From assembly GCA_021399445.1 (NCBI GenBank), contig JAJTUQ010000004.1, positions 3,906,001 to 3,970,000 of the forward strand: DNA of 64,000 nucleotides, given 5' to 3'. A program made the position numbers and the translations under genes. This stretch comes from Xylogone sp. PMI_703 (lineage: Eukaryota > Ascomycota > Leotiomycetes). The notes under the pieces are model-generated. The model saw nothing but the letters and a program-made list of their open reading frames with translations, was not told the DNA's origin and did no database searches. Positions 11,984 to 23,333 of this stretch are shown one piece after another. Numbering within the stretch: position 1 is the first letter of the stretch; every line of letters starts with the position of its first letter.

Positions 11984-13596
11984 TTACAACTTCGCTGCCA
12001 GATCTGTTGACATTTCATGCAGCTTTCCCTTGAAAGTCTTCTTCATCCTATCCTCTGTAATCCAGAACGACTTCGGGAACCAACTATCCAGATCCGCCGT
12101 CTGCACTTTTTCCTTATTCGCAATCATATTTTCCACTAATGCTCTCGCACATAGCAAGCAGAGCACCATTCCGTGGCCTTGGAAGCTAGCTGATATCCAC
12201 AGTCCTTTTTCACGAGGAACTTCCCCAACAAACGGCAGACCATCACAGCTGTAGCCCATTATTCCGGTCCATTCTTTCCGAACTCTTCCCTCAGGGTGAT
12301 CAGATCCCCAGCTCTTGCCGAAAAACCGTGGCGTAGTTTCATGGAGATAAGTGGATATTTCAGGGCATATAGCAGTATCGTCACAGGTACCATACTGCCC
12401 TGTTCCTTCATCTGGCGCTTTGGTGAGCCCGCCGCCTATGACAATATCACCTGCGAAAGTGCTGCCATTGGGGCGAGGTATCATATACTCATAACCCATA
12501 TTGTAGATGAACGAGTATGTGGTTTGCAACCCCTCAGGAGGCATGTTAGAACCGGGCCGATGCGCTGTGATTTGCCCACGGAGAGGAACTATAACCTTGT
12601 GAAATTTCTTGTGAATGTAACCAGTATACCCATTAGTCGCCAAAACAACTCTCTTGGCTCGAATCGTACCACGACTTGTCTCAACAAGCCACATCCCATT
12701 TGCGTCCTTCCTCAACGCTTTTGCTGGTGTATTCGTAAACAAATTTAGTCCTTTTTTTAGACACATCTTCAATATGCCGATGCCAAACTTGTAGGCACTC
12801 AAACTTCCTGCCTCATAGCCTACCGCTCCAAAAGGCTTCTCTCCTTTACAGTGGAATAGTTCTACAGCCTCATCTGAGCTCCAGATTCTGTACTTTGCAG
12901 CTCCATTGAGATCGTCCGGCATATATTTCCTCATAGCCTCAATTGATTTCAATGCCTTATTCCACTGGTCTTGGTCATATATGACGTCTACCGTATCGCA
13001 GCAGACAAGATCACAGGGAATGTTGTGGGTGCGGATAAAGGACTGAGTAGCCTTCATATTGTTATATTCTAGACGAGCAATCTTAACAGCGTCCGAAACA
13101 CCAAGAGAGGCAAGATTAGTAAGAAAAGTGCGATATGATGCAGTCTTCGTATGGCCACCTAGAATATAAACCACGGTGTTAGACAAGGTGCTAGAAGAAC
13201 ACTTTATAAACGCAGTTTTTAATTTCCCTCTTAAATCCAAGAACGCTTTACTACATTTTCCCGGCCCTCGATGCTCAATGGATTGATAGCATAAAAGCAA
13301 GGAGAATGTAAAACCAAAATTTCCAACTTACCATTCCTTCCAGTCGCTCCGCTAACAGCCTGTCGGGCCTCAAGCATCACAACCTTTTCCTTCTCATCCT
13401 TGTTTAACAGCCCCAACGCAACAGAAACACCAGTGATACCGCTCCCTATAACGACCGTATCAGCGGTCTCTGGTACTGTCTCGGCATTTTTGAAGTCAGC
13501 GACCTCTGCATCCGGTGGATCCTGCCAGTAGCTAGTAGTGGGATTATCCACAGGGAGTGTCACAGGCAGAGAGATTTGTTCTTCCATTGTCTTCAT
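11984..13596 (-). CDS. FAD-dependent oxidoreductase, DAO family
   Basis: Exons 13332-13596 and 11984-13158 join to 1440 nt, 479 aa. The Rossmann dinucleotide motif is V-V-I-G-S-G-I-T-G-V-S-V-A at about residues 39-52, followed by E-A-R and S-G-A-T-G-R-N-G-G-H, a pattern typical of the glycine/D-amino-acid oxidase (DadA/OrdL-like, PF01266) superfamily. The C-terminal FAD-contact segment is visible as G-I-M-G-Y-S-C-D-G-L-P-F-V-G with G-L-W-I-S-A-S-F-Q-G-H-G-M. Members oxidise C-N bonds of amines or amino acids; the substrate here is unknown. The start is the ATG at 13596, with a second ATG three codons on (13587). No signal peptide is obvious and the C-terminus is A-A-K-L, a weak match to a peroxisomal PTS1. 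It sits beside the symporter and may act on its cargo, but it may be unrelated. Confidence 0.88.
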
Positions 13597-14348
13597 TCTT
13601 GCTACGTATGTTGCAATTGCCAATAGTCTGGAATGGTCAATTTGGCAGGGAACTGGGAGGTTGAGGGAATATAGGCTATGAAGGGAGAAAAACAAGCCAG
13701 AATCACCCTGTTTGCTCCTTGAACGGGGCGTGGAAAGTAATTTCGTAAAATAGGAAAGCAAACGGCTCAGCCGCGCCCCTACTATTTAAGTGTTCTACAT
13801 CGCCTCTTATCGTGGTTCTGTTTAGTTATCGTGCATCTGATGACAAAGTAGTGGTTGCTGCAAAAGTGGAGTACCGAGTACCGGGATAAACCTGCTATTT
13901 TGGGGCATCGTGGGGTTTTCGGATATCCACAAAATAATGGGCCTTTACAACTACATGTCATGAATGCGATAACCAAATTATTGCCTGATCTCGCGTTTAT
14001 GAGGTCACACATCTCGATTAGTCGTGATACTGGCGTAATAAACACTCAAGAGGACGATGGGATAAAGTGGCACGAATTAAGAGAGATGAGTATTTGTCTG
14101 TTCCTAGCAAAGACTGTTACAGCCAGCTTGTCAGAATAAAGGTGCAAAGTAGCAAAGCAGTCATCACCAGTCACTCGATCTCTTTCCAGCAAATAAATCC
14201 AGATAACATGCAAGCATGTCCTCCTTCGTGGTTCGAAATATATTCCTTGCAAAATACTGGAAGATCCAGCAAGCCAGTACAAATCAACGCTCTAGTCCAA
14301 AGCAATGACATCAAGGAAAGAGGTGATTATGTATAGAAGAAGAAGAGC
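13597..14348. other. Intergenic upstream of the FAD oxidoreductase
   Basis: This separates the FAD oxidoreductase promoter from the 3' end of the next minus-strand gene. Nothing recognisable is seen; short frames here lack domain features. Confidence 0.5.
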
Positions 14349-15233
14349 TTATGCATCATCTCCATCTTTATCCTTCTTGGACTTCTTCTTGGGTGCGGGT
14401 GCACCTTCCTTCTTGCAGTGGACGATGAAGCGTGTCCAGGATTCTTCTTTGTCCCATTCGAAACCTGCCAAAACTGGCGTTTCTAACTCATCATCGGCCT
14501 AGATATTACAAGTGTTAATAAGCTACTGGCTATATCGTTACGGGAGCAAGGGGCGTTAAGGGGGATAGGTTTCCAGAGTTGGGATATTTGATGGTGGGAG
14601 AGATAGTGAAAGGAGGGAGGAGGAATCACAAACCTTCTTTCGGAATTGTTTGTAGATTGCATCTAATGCATCTTTTATTGTTACTCCTTTAAGATTCCGT
14701 GCTGTTACTTCTAGTCCGAGAGGGAAATGTAGGTCAATCTTCTTGATAGGTGGCTCAGTGAGCATCTTCTTCAGATATGACTTTTCTGGTTCTTCCAAGG
14801 ACATTGGAGATTTGTTTATCCGCCTGGAATTGTATAATCATTAGCTCATGAACATGATCATACATACTCTAGTAACTATCATATGGATGGAAGTCCACCG
14901 TGCTCAAGGCAGGGTTGAAGACGGTAAGTTTGATCATACCAGTTTAATCTCTGTGTCTCCTTTGCTATGTGAATCTCCTTTCCTTCCTTTTCTATTATGA
15001 ATCACTGTCAGAACCGTCTTACTCATCGATGAAATCGAGCCGGTCCATCCGGATAGTGATGGCTCGACGACGGGGGGTACTAGATACATACCTAGGTCTG
15101 CAATGTTGTATACACCAGGTACACTTGAGCTTGCTCTCCGCTTGGCCTCATCTTTCTTTGGGGGACTTGACGATAAACCTTGGACGGCAGAGTCGACCTT
15201 GGTAAGAGGGGTAGGAGCGGCGTCGGCAGACAT
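14349..15233 (-). CDS. Conserved fungal small protein (DUF6699-like)
   Basis: Exons 15092-15233, 14940-14991, 14634-14823 and 14349-14498 join to 534 nt, 177 aa. The short second exon (52 nt) is supported by the continuous reading E-T-Q-R-L-N-W-R-I-N-K-S-P across its downstream junction. An N-terminal Ser/Lys-rich tail is followed by G-V-Y-N-I-A-D-L-E, then a compact domain of about 100 residues (K-K-I-D-L-H-F-P-L-G-L-E-V-T-A-R-N-L and V-T-I-K-D-A-L-D-A-I-Y-K-Q-F), and a Lys-rich C-terminal tail. The domain resembles the DUF6699 type found widely in fungi, for which no function is established. No signal peptide or membrane segment is present. A link to the surrounding catabolic genes is not implied. 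Confidence 0.8.
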
Positions 15234-15957
15234 GGTTGGGGTTGATGACGATGGCGTGATGTATTACGAGTATATCACAAGTAAAAGGAGTATCTCACGA
15301 TGATATAACCGTAAGAGCAAAGGTAGTTTAGAAGGTTGATTGATTATTGAGAGCTTGGAACAAATTGATGGTGATGGATTCAGGTACAAGAGTGTGAGAT
15401 GCAGGAGAAGAGAGAAGAGGAGTTAAGAAGGAAGGGCAATTGAGGGGAAGGTCATTGTCCACCACCTGGCAACGGCCACTCCTTACCTTACTGGTTTCAG
15501 CCAGCGGGCGGGGTTTGATCGTAGCATGCTCGCGTGAGCGAATGACTAAACACCTCATCCCAAGCAGGTGACCGACCACACCACCATGATGGGCAGCCAA
15601 ACAGTCGATGCGCTAAGGCCACCAAGGCACCCGCTAACCAGCCGGCTAATCAGTGCTAAAGCACTACGAATCTGGGGAAATTTTGCGGGGAGCCCCACTG
15701 TCGGCGTCATCGTCTTAATGCTCCACTGAGAGCATTGGTGCTCAGCAACGATGCTACCGTACATCATTGATAATCATCACGGCTATTCACATTTGCATTT
15801 CGATCAAAGAAACACAAGCAAGCGATTGCCTATTAGTTGTTTGTATCTAATAATCCCTACCATCTCAATCTACTAGCTGCAAAAGAGCTCACGCGGGGAT
15901 AGCTATGCACAAAGCCGTTGCAAACATACTTGCAGCGCAATGCGATTGGCCTCTCAC
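15234..15957. other. Intergenic
   Basis: This is the promoter side of the DUF6699-like gene and the 3' flank of the aldo/keto reductase. No gene, repeat or RNA is recognised. Confidence 0.5.
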
Positions 15958-17297
15958 TCAAGAATGGCCTGCAATAGGCTTTGCTTGGTATAATTCTTCC
16001 AAATATTTCTCCTCTTCCTCAGTCAGGACCTTCCCTCTCGCTTCAATGGCTTCGTCCATTCTCTCCACGCTGCTGAACCCAATGATGGGGCTGCTAATTC
16101 TCTTGTTGATCCAGGCCAAGGCCACGTGACTCATCTTCCAGCCTTTCTTCTCGGCTATCTCTTGTACTCTACCAATAATCTTGAAATCTGTCTCTGTCAA
16201 ACCACCAGCCTCCTTCTCAGGTTTGCTGCGGGTGGTAGTGCCGTATGCTTCTGCAGGCCGAGCAAGGTTACCCCTGGCGATAGGTGCCCACTAGAGAGAT
16301 GCGTTAGTGCCAACTTAAAGCGAACTGGAAGAAATCGACAAACTTACAGGAATCAAACCAACGCCAGTATCATTGCAGTATCGGTTCATTTCTCTCTCCT
16401 CCTCTCGGTAGATCAAGTTGTAGTGGTTCTGCATGCTGACGAATTTGGTCCAGCCATTCTTCTCAGCAACGAACTGCATCTGAGCAAACTGGGTGGCCCA
16501 CATGCTTGATGCGCCGATATACCGGACCTTGCCGCTCTTGACAAGATCGTGTAATGCCTCCATGGTCTCTTCAATGGGGGTTCTGGGGTCGAATCGGTGG
16601 ATCTGGAGAAGATCAATATAAGGAGTGTCAAGACGTCTTAACGAAGCGTCGACCGCGTTGAAGATAGCTTGGCGGGAGAGACCTAGATATTGTAAGCATA
16701 AGGGTTCCTCGAAAAGAATGAATAAACTAGTAATGTGATGGGGGAATCTGGCTGGCTTTGATGAGACTTACCACCCTGGTTAACGTAGTCTTTGCTACCT
16801 CTGATTGCATCTGGATAGAAGATATGTCTGATTGCTGGTTCCTCACCAACTACACCAAAGCATTTCGAGAGAATGACAAGCTTATGTCGAGGAATATTGT
16901 ACTTCTTAATGGCCTTTCCAATGATCTCCTCACTCGCGCCGTTGGAGTAAACCTGAGAAACAGTTAAGAAATCATCGCCTCAGAAGCTAGCCATGAGGAA
17001 GCAGAGCATACATTTGCAGTATCCCAGGTATTTAAGCCGCGGTCATATGCAGCTTTGAGAATAGGAAGAGACTATTAACATATTAATACCATTGGCTTCT
17101 CTCACTAGTCAGAGCAAACGACATACCTTCTCCTCATCCAAGACCCACGGAGCCCAATCGGGGTGTCCAATACTCATAGCACCTAGAATTGGGACAGAAA
17201 CTCGGAGCCCACTCTTGCCAAGATTAACATATTCGACTTTGCTGTTCTTGACAGACTCCTGCAAGCTAGCAGGCATAGGTGGTGTTTGCTGAGCCAT
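15958..17297 (-). CDS. Aldo/keto reductase
   Basis: Minus-strand exons 17127-17297, 17012-17071, 16772-16952, 16348-16682 and 15958-16290 join to 1080 nt, 359 aa. The AKR catalytic tetrad is visible: Asp and Tyr in [12 protein letters not shown], Lys in L-V-I-L-S-K, and His in L-L-Q-I-H-R. The cofactor part shows [12 protein letters not shown] and the C-terminal I-I-G-F-S-S-V-E-R. The family reduces aldehydes or ketones with NADPH in the cytosol. The protein resembles the versiconal-hemiacetal-acetate-reductase-like fungal group, a name that reflects similarity only. It lies next to homogentisate dioxygenase on the same strand, but a role in tyrosine degradation is not established. The second exon is only 60 nt; all junctions are GT-AG. 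Confidence 0.9.
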
Positions 17298-18530
17298 TGT
17301 GTCTGAAGTATTCAATTTTCTACAAGCAAAGTATTCTCTAGGATTGTGGGGTAGCTTTTTTCTCGGGCGCCTCCTTCTCGCTGAGCTTGGAGATGGAAAA
17401 ATTAGAGAACCAGGCTAGAACACGAAACCCCAAAATGGGGCCAGACAGCTAGATATATACTTGTGCTTCCCCGCCGCAGCTTAGGGGATAACATTATCTC
17501 CGTATCTTGTCTCCATGTAGAGGGCCCTCCACTCTTCTGCTTAATCATTCTGTACTGTCGCACCAAGAGAGCAAAAAGGAACTAAACCTAGTGATGAAAT
17601 ACATCACCAACTCTCTGCCCAATGGGGGACCTTGACGCATGCCACACTGCGAGGTACACCACATTAGGTAACCCATCTCCCGCGAAGTACTACCCAGATG
17701 GAGGTATTTGGGTCCAATTACCGCACGGAAGCTACGAGGCTTAACTTCTATTTAACCTGGTACGGAGTAATGATGCCGCGAGAACGCAGACAAAGTGCGG
17801 ATCTTAGTTGGGGATTCTCCATGGCGGGTTATGCGATATCGCCCCAAATACCTTGTTTACCACCCGTATCAAGCTTCCCGCTTTTTAACTTGTAAGGATG
17901 TTTTACAAGGACCCACCTTTAGAATCATTATCTTTTTAGAACTTTTTGTTACATTCCACTCTCTTTGCTGCTCGTGATGATACGCCAAGTCGACTCATTT
18001 CCTATATATGGAGATTATGGAGGATCTTCTATCATCTTCCATCACGCAATAGTCCATACAGATTTGTGATGCAGAACATTGAGTACACGGTTAGGCGGCT
18101 CAGGTGGGGTAAGGACTTGCTTGATTACTACCATATGAAAGTGGGGATAGGTATGGAGGGGTAACTGATAGTCAACTTACTGTACTGTACTGTACTGTAG
18201 TATTGTACTTGTGGTGCGTATCCTACCTATTAGTGGAGGAGCTTTGGGGCCGATCAGCCGCGAGGCTAAAAGGGGCTTTAACTATTATAGGACTTTAAAC
18301 CTGCTTAGATCCAAAAGCTTGAACTGTCCTTTTTGAGCGACCCAATAAGCAATAGCTTATTCTTGAAGTTCTTAAAATTATACAGTTTCTTTGATTAATG
18401 CTAACCTTCGGCTGCTTACATTTCAATCGGCTGAGAAATTCCAATCTTTCGGTCCGAAGCTTGATTTCGGCTTCCTATTTCCTAATAACCCCCCTGTAAC
18501 GACTCAACCACCTCAGTACTCACTCCAAAC
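17298..18530. other. Intergenic upstream of aldo/keto reductase
   Basis: About 1.2 kb between the aldo/keto reductase promoter and the 3' end of homogentisate dioxygenase. It contains a short (TACTG)4 tandem at 18178-18197 and otherwise nothing I can name. Confidence 0.5.
18178..18197. repeat. (TACTG)4 microsatellite
   Basis: Four exact 5-bp TACTG units in an otherwise unique intergenic stretch, followed by a decayed unit. Confidence 0.8.
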
Positions 18531-19956
18531 TTAGATCTCATTACTTATCTTCTTTGCTCCCGCTGGTAACGTGAAATGTGGTTTCAATGGCGTCCAGCTA
18601 TGGGCATTATAATCTTCCTGCACCTTCTGACACTGTTTCAATCCCCAATCGGTCACCCCTACCATCAAGCAGCTCTCAAACATAAATGCCATACTACCCT
18701 CTCCGACCTTTGCAGGCTTCAAATCAGCACTCGAAGCTTTCTCGTGGGTTCCCGAGTCAGGCCCGTGCGCGCTCATGACATTGTGCAATGAGGCTCCTGC
18801 AGGCTTGAATCCTCCTCCTGTCTTAGCATCGTAATCGCCGCAGATGAGACCCATAAACTCGGACATGGTATTACGATGGTACCACGGGGGTCGGAATGTG
18901 TCTTCTGCAACTAGCCATCGGGGAGGGAAGATCACAAAGTCAGCAACAGCAGTACCAGGATGATCAGACTGAGCTGTGAGGACTGTGAAAATGCTTGGGT
19001 CCGGATGATCAAAGGAGATGCTTCCGATCACATTGAAGCGGCCCAAATCGTACTTGTAAGGGTAGTATAAGCCATGCCAGGCTACTACATCGAAAGGTGT
19101 GTGAGTTTGCTTGGCTTCGAAAAGATGACCATCGAATTTGCCAAGGATCTTGTAATCCCCTGAAGTATCCTCCTCGTAATACGCAACTGGAGCCTGGAAG
19201 TCCCTTGCATTTGCCAGGCAGTTTGAACCAATCGGTCCCAACTCAGGAAGCTGGAAGTGTCCCTGATACAGTTCCAGAATATATCCTCTTACTGGGCCTG
19301 CAGGCAAATCCACCCTATACCGAACTCCTCTAGGTATCACGCAGATTTCGTTCGGACGTACAAGGATCTTTCCAAGTTCTGTCTGAATATCCATCACTCC
19401 GTGTTGAAGCACAATCAGGAAATCGCCATCTGCACTGTAAAAGGCCTCGTTCTTGCTCATGCTTTTTCCAGCTGCAAATATCAAGATTCCGATTCCGCTC
19501 TTCATGGTCGGGTCGCCTGCTCCCGCAATTAATCGTAAACTGTGAACCCAATCAACTGATTCATCTAGATCAAATGGATCCCATCTCAATTGGTTAGGAA
19601 TTTGGTGTAACCTCTCTCGGTCTGGATTCGTATTATAAGTAGAAGATTCTCTCGCGGTGAAAGGGGAATGGGCAGCTGCAGGGAGAATTCGGTATAGCCA
19701 TGATTGTTGGTTCTCAGTACGAGGAGCCGTGAATGCCGTTCCAGATAGCTTTTCTGCGTAGAGACCATATGCTGGCTTTTGTGGTGAGTTTGCTCCTACA
19801 GGAAGCGCTCCCTCAACCGCTTCAGTCCTGCAATTCTATTAGATTTCTTTCTCAAAGAAGCGGATATACGACGTTTGGATTTACATACTCATGGTATGAG
19901 TTGAAACCATTTTGGTACTTGTATTTCTCTGGTGTACTAAACTTTGTGACTGGCAT
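18531..19956 (-). CDS. hmgA: Homogentisate 1,2-dioxygenase
   Basis: Exons 19889-19956 and 18531-19827 join to 1365 nt, 454 aa, close to the usual 445-450 aa. The enzyme opens the homogentisate ring to maleylacetoacetate using Fe(II). The iron ligands of the human enzyme map to H340 in [15 protein letters not shown]346 in the same motif, and the His in M-S-A-H-G-P-D near residue 376. Other landmarks are [10 protein letters not shown] at the N-terminus, [19 protein letters not shown] and [13 protein letters not shown]. The first intron (61 nt) falls after residue 22, and the ATG at 19956 gives the expected start M-P-V-T-K-F. Loss in Aspergillus causes accumulation of homogentisate and brown pyomelanin. 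It shares the region with fumarylacetoacetase and CYP504. Confidence 0.96.
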
Positions 19957-21100
19957 TTTGGATAAGTGATCAATCAGGGAGAAGAAGGAAAAGTATTAAC
20001 GACAAGAGTAAAACCGCTGGAAATAATATAACAGTGAATAATGGTGGTACAAGAGATTATTACGTCTCCTCCTTGAAGCTCTAACATCATGTCATCACGC
20101 ACAGTTGCGAGAATAGCTACCAGCCCCTCAGACTTGCTCCGGAAGTGCGGGGCTTGCTCTCGGCTTTTACCCCCATTCCGCATATGAGATGTGGAGGCGG
20201 AAGAATTCCGCTACTACTTGAAGCCATGTTCCGCTACGGGTCTACCCGTCTTCAACTAAGTGTCTGAAGGCTGTCAATTGTATGGGCCCATATTAGGACG
20301 GCACGATGACCTTCAATTAGATATATTGCTTCTGATGTTACCCAACTCTTATATCAGATACATAAGAGTCTATACTTACAAAGGGCTTGTATATCAGGTT
20401 GTCTAGCACGCTTAGGTACCAACAACCTTCTGCTCCTTTCTCCTTGCCCTACAACGGAGTGAAGAACTGCTCCGATCGAAACGTTACGGGAGAGCGACAA
20501 TATCTCAAACCGCCCTGGTTTAACTTATTTCATTTATTTAAAGAGTGACTATACGGTACGAATCTTGCTTTAAATGTGTTTAGAATTGCAAGTACCTGCA
20601 TGCTTGAGGTCGCCGATATGCAGGTCCCGGCCCATTCCGGTAAAAGGTCTCGCCTTACGGAGTAGCTAATTGGCAACTTGGTGCTATTCTTCTTTAAGCT
20701 TGTGTAGTAAAAATGACGTAGGAGAGTGCGGTTGTCAGCCCTAGCGCATCCACTGCACATGTAAGAGTAATAGCAATAATATGCTCATATGCCTTCCACT
20801 CAATCTTCGTAGAAGGTTGATTAGCGGAGGCGGAGATATTTCGGAACCCGCTGCGCCGGTATGTCAGGATGGACCCATTATGACTCTATGGCTTCAATAC
20901 GAGCCACTGGCCGTTGATTCCCGCTTATTCTGCTCATGAGACTGTGAAAATTCTGCTTTTCTCACACAGGGGCGCTCTATGTATATTTAACATGAAATGG
21001 CGTGCTCGAGTTCCAAGAGCACGAAATCGCCAAGCATCAAGATCCCCAGATACCATCCGAATACTGGGGTTATTAGATCGTCCCAGCTGCGTGGAAAGCC
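19957..21100. promoter_or_regulatory. Divergent promoter: homogentisate dioxygenase / SSU1-like transporter
   Basis: About 1.1 kb lies between two divergently transcribed genes. At 20198-20210 there is CGGAAGAATTCCG, a CGG-N7-CCG element with CGGAA/TTCCG arms, 242 bp upstream of homogentisate dioxygenase. Such paired triplets suit Zn2Cys6 regulators; binding is inferred only. No gene or repeat is seen. Confidence 0.4.
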
Positions 21101-22629
21101 ATGTTTAGTCGCACGCCCGCGCATGATGAACCTGGGCAAGCTCCAGATCCCGGTGGACGGACAGATCCTGAGAGGGCTCAGATTAGCTTCAACTATGGAG
21201 AGAAGAATAAGGATAAGGATTACGGACTGACCAAAGAAGAGCGCGGATGGAGATCTATTATACAGAACTTCACTCCGTCGTATGTTTTAATATGTTCCTC
21301 TCTGTACATGGGATGAGACGCTTACAGGCTCGACAGATGGTTCGCAGTGACCATGGGGACAGGCATTGTCTCAGTCCTCCTGCACAACCTTCCGTACAAT
21401 GGTGTTTGGCTCTACTGGCTTTCGGTCGTGGTCTTCTGCCTCAATGTTGCACTTTTCGTACTATTCTTGGTCATGTCCATTTTGAGGTATACATTATACC
21501 CTAGGATATGGTCTCTAATGATCAGACATCCCGTCCAATCATTATTCTTGGGGACTTTCCCCATGGGTCTCGCCACAATTATCAATATGATCGTCTATGT
21601 TTGTGTGCCAGCTTGGGGAAATGGAGCTGTTAGATTGGTGAGTACAGTTCCCATTGGCTGTAGTAATGATCTGTGCTAACCTCTCTAAACAGGCGTGGGG
21701 TTTATGGTGGATTGACGTTGTTATTTCACTAGCATGCTGTCTTTATATGCCCTTTGTTATGTCAGTTGCCACTATGACCCTAAATTTGTCTGTGAAGACC
21801 TACATCTACTGACGCTACATAGGATGTACATCCAGCAGCATGACCTATCAACAATGACAGCTGTATGGCTTCTCCCAATTGTATCAACTATTGTGTCTGC
21901 TGCAACTGGTGGTATCGTTGCAGAGATTCTTCCCAACCCCCAGCATGCACTGTGGACGCTCATTATCTCCTATGTGCTTTGGGGTACAGGTGTGCCACTG
22001 GCAATGGTTGTCCTGGTGATATATTTTCAACGTCTAACCATTCACAATATACCTTCGCGCGAGGTGATCGTATCCGTCTTTTTGCCCCTAGGGCCGTTGG
22101 GTCAAGGGGGTTTTGGAGTGATGCAACTTGGCAAGGTAGCTCTGCAGACCTTCCCAAAAACCGGAACGTTATCAAATGCAATCACCGACGCTGGAAATAT
22201 CCTATATGTAATGGGTTGGATGATTGCCGTGATTATGTGGGGATTTGGCTTGGTATGGCTTTTCTTTGCAGCTGCTAGTATAACAAGAAGCAGATTCCCC
22301 TTTAATATGGGTTGGTGGGGGTTTACCTTCCCATTGGGCGTTTACACGGCCAGCACCATCTCAATGGCGAATGAGTTGCCCTCTAGATTCTTCGGGGTGC
22401 TCGGAACGGTAAGCACTCTCATTCGTTCTAATCCTTTGAATTCTACACACATTCTTACTATGTCTAGATCTTCGCGGTTTCTGTTATCATATTATGGATA
22501 ATTGTTTCCGTTGGAACCATACGGAAGGCCTTGACAGGACAGATATTCTTCGCGCCTTGTCTGAAGGACCTTAGCCAGCGACCAGAGACTTCTGACATAG
22601 ACGAAAATCCAGGAAACAACCCTATCTAG
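21101..22629 (+). CDS. SSU1/TDT-family transporter (sulfite efflux or dicarboxylate type)
   Basis: Exons 21101-21279, 21328-21637, 21693-21760, 21823-22408 and 22468-22629 join to 1305 nt, 434 aa. After a polar N-terminus of about 60 residues there are around ten hydrophobic segments, beginning with W-F-A-V-T-M-G-T-G-I-V-S-V-L-L, the SLAC1/TDT signature. Further landmarks are F-L-G-T-F-P-M-G, Y-I-Q-Q-H and L-P-L-G-P-L-G-Q-G-G-F-G. The family includes yeast Ssu1 (sulfite efflux), Schizosaccharomyces Mae1 (malate) and plant SLAC1 anion channels. The G-P-L-G-Q-G and L-L-H-N-L-P-Y-N features resemble filamentous-fungal Ssu1 proteins more than Mae1, but the substrate is not settled by sequence. 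It is a plasma membrane protein. The first intron is only 48 nt. Confidence 0.88.
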
Positions 22630-23333
22630 AAATTGGGTATCTGGAATAACCCTTATTTAGTGAGGTTTGACAGGAGGTGTTTTATTAGAGCTTCTATGAT
22701 GTCGCTGTTTCTTTAATAGAGAAGATAATCCGATCGGTCCTTGTTAAGTCATATTATATGTCAAGAAACACCGACGAAATTTGGTTGCATATATCTGTGA
22801 ATACTTATAGAACATTTTGATAGACAAATATATTTAATTACGAAAGAGTCCGAAGATTTTAGTTACGTTATTGCTAATCTATGAGATTCAATGATGGAAT
22901 GTAAAGCCCTGGATGTAGCTAAGATATAGTATAGGAAAGTTACATTGGGGAAGCTATGCAAACTAAGCTAGACAATCTATAGGTAGCATCTGTCTCTGGA
23001 CTGCGGCACAGTCCCGCAGCCGACCAGTACAAACCAGACAAATGAGAAGCTCAATTGAGAGATGGAGATGCCGCCAAAGGGTAAAGCTCTGAAAAAGAGA
23101 CAAATATCAATGACAAATGTCATCTTCTTATCAAGTGTATTTATAATGCTCTCACTTTTCACTAGGGGACAGCTGTGGATTAGGTACTAAAACCAACCCA
23201 CTCTTGGCCACAATTGGTGCAAATCTTTGTTCACACATCTCCAAGATACGAGGCGCATGTAAAACAAACCTGCTAGGGATCGCACCTTGTTGTCTAAATT
23301 CAATAAACAGGACATCTGAGCTTGTACAAAATC
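22630..23333. other. Intergenic
   Basis: 3' flank of the SSU1-like gene and promoter of the DUF1989 gene. AT-rich, with nothing recognisable. Confidence 0.5.

Noticed and set aside
3750..19956. A secondary-metabolite cluster, from the mix of P450, MFS, FAD oxidoreductase, aldo/keto reductase and Zn2Cys6 genes.
   Set aside because: No polyketide synthase, NRPS, terpene cyclase or other backbone gene is present, and the P450 is a CYP504 with catabolic neighbours.
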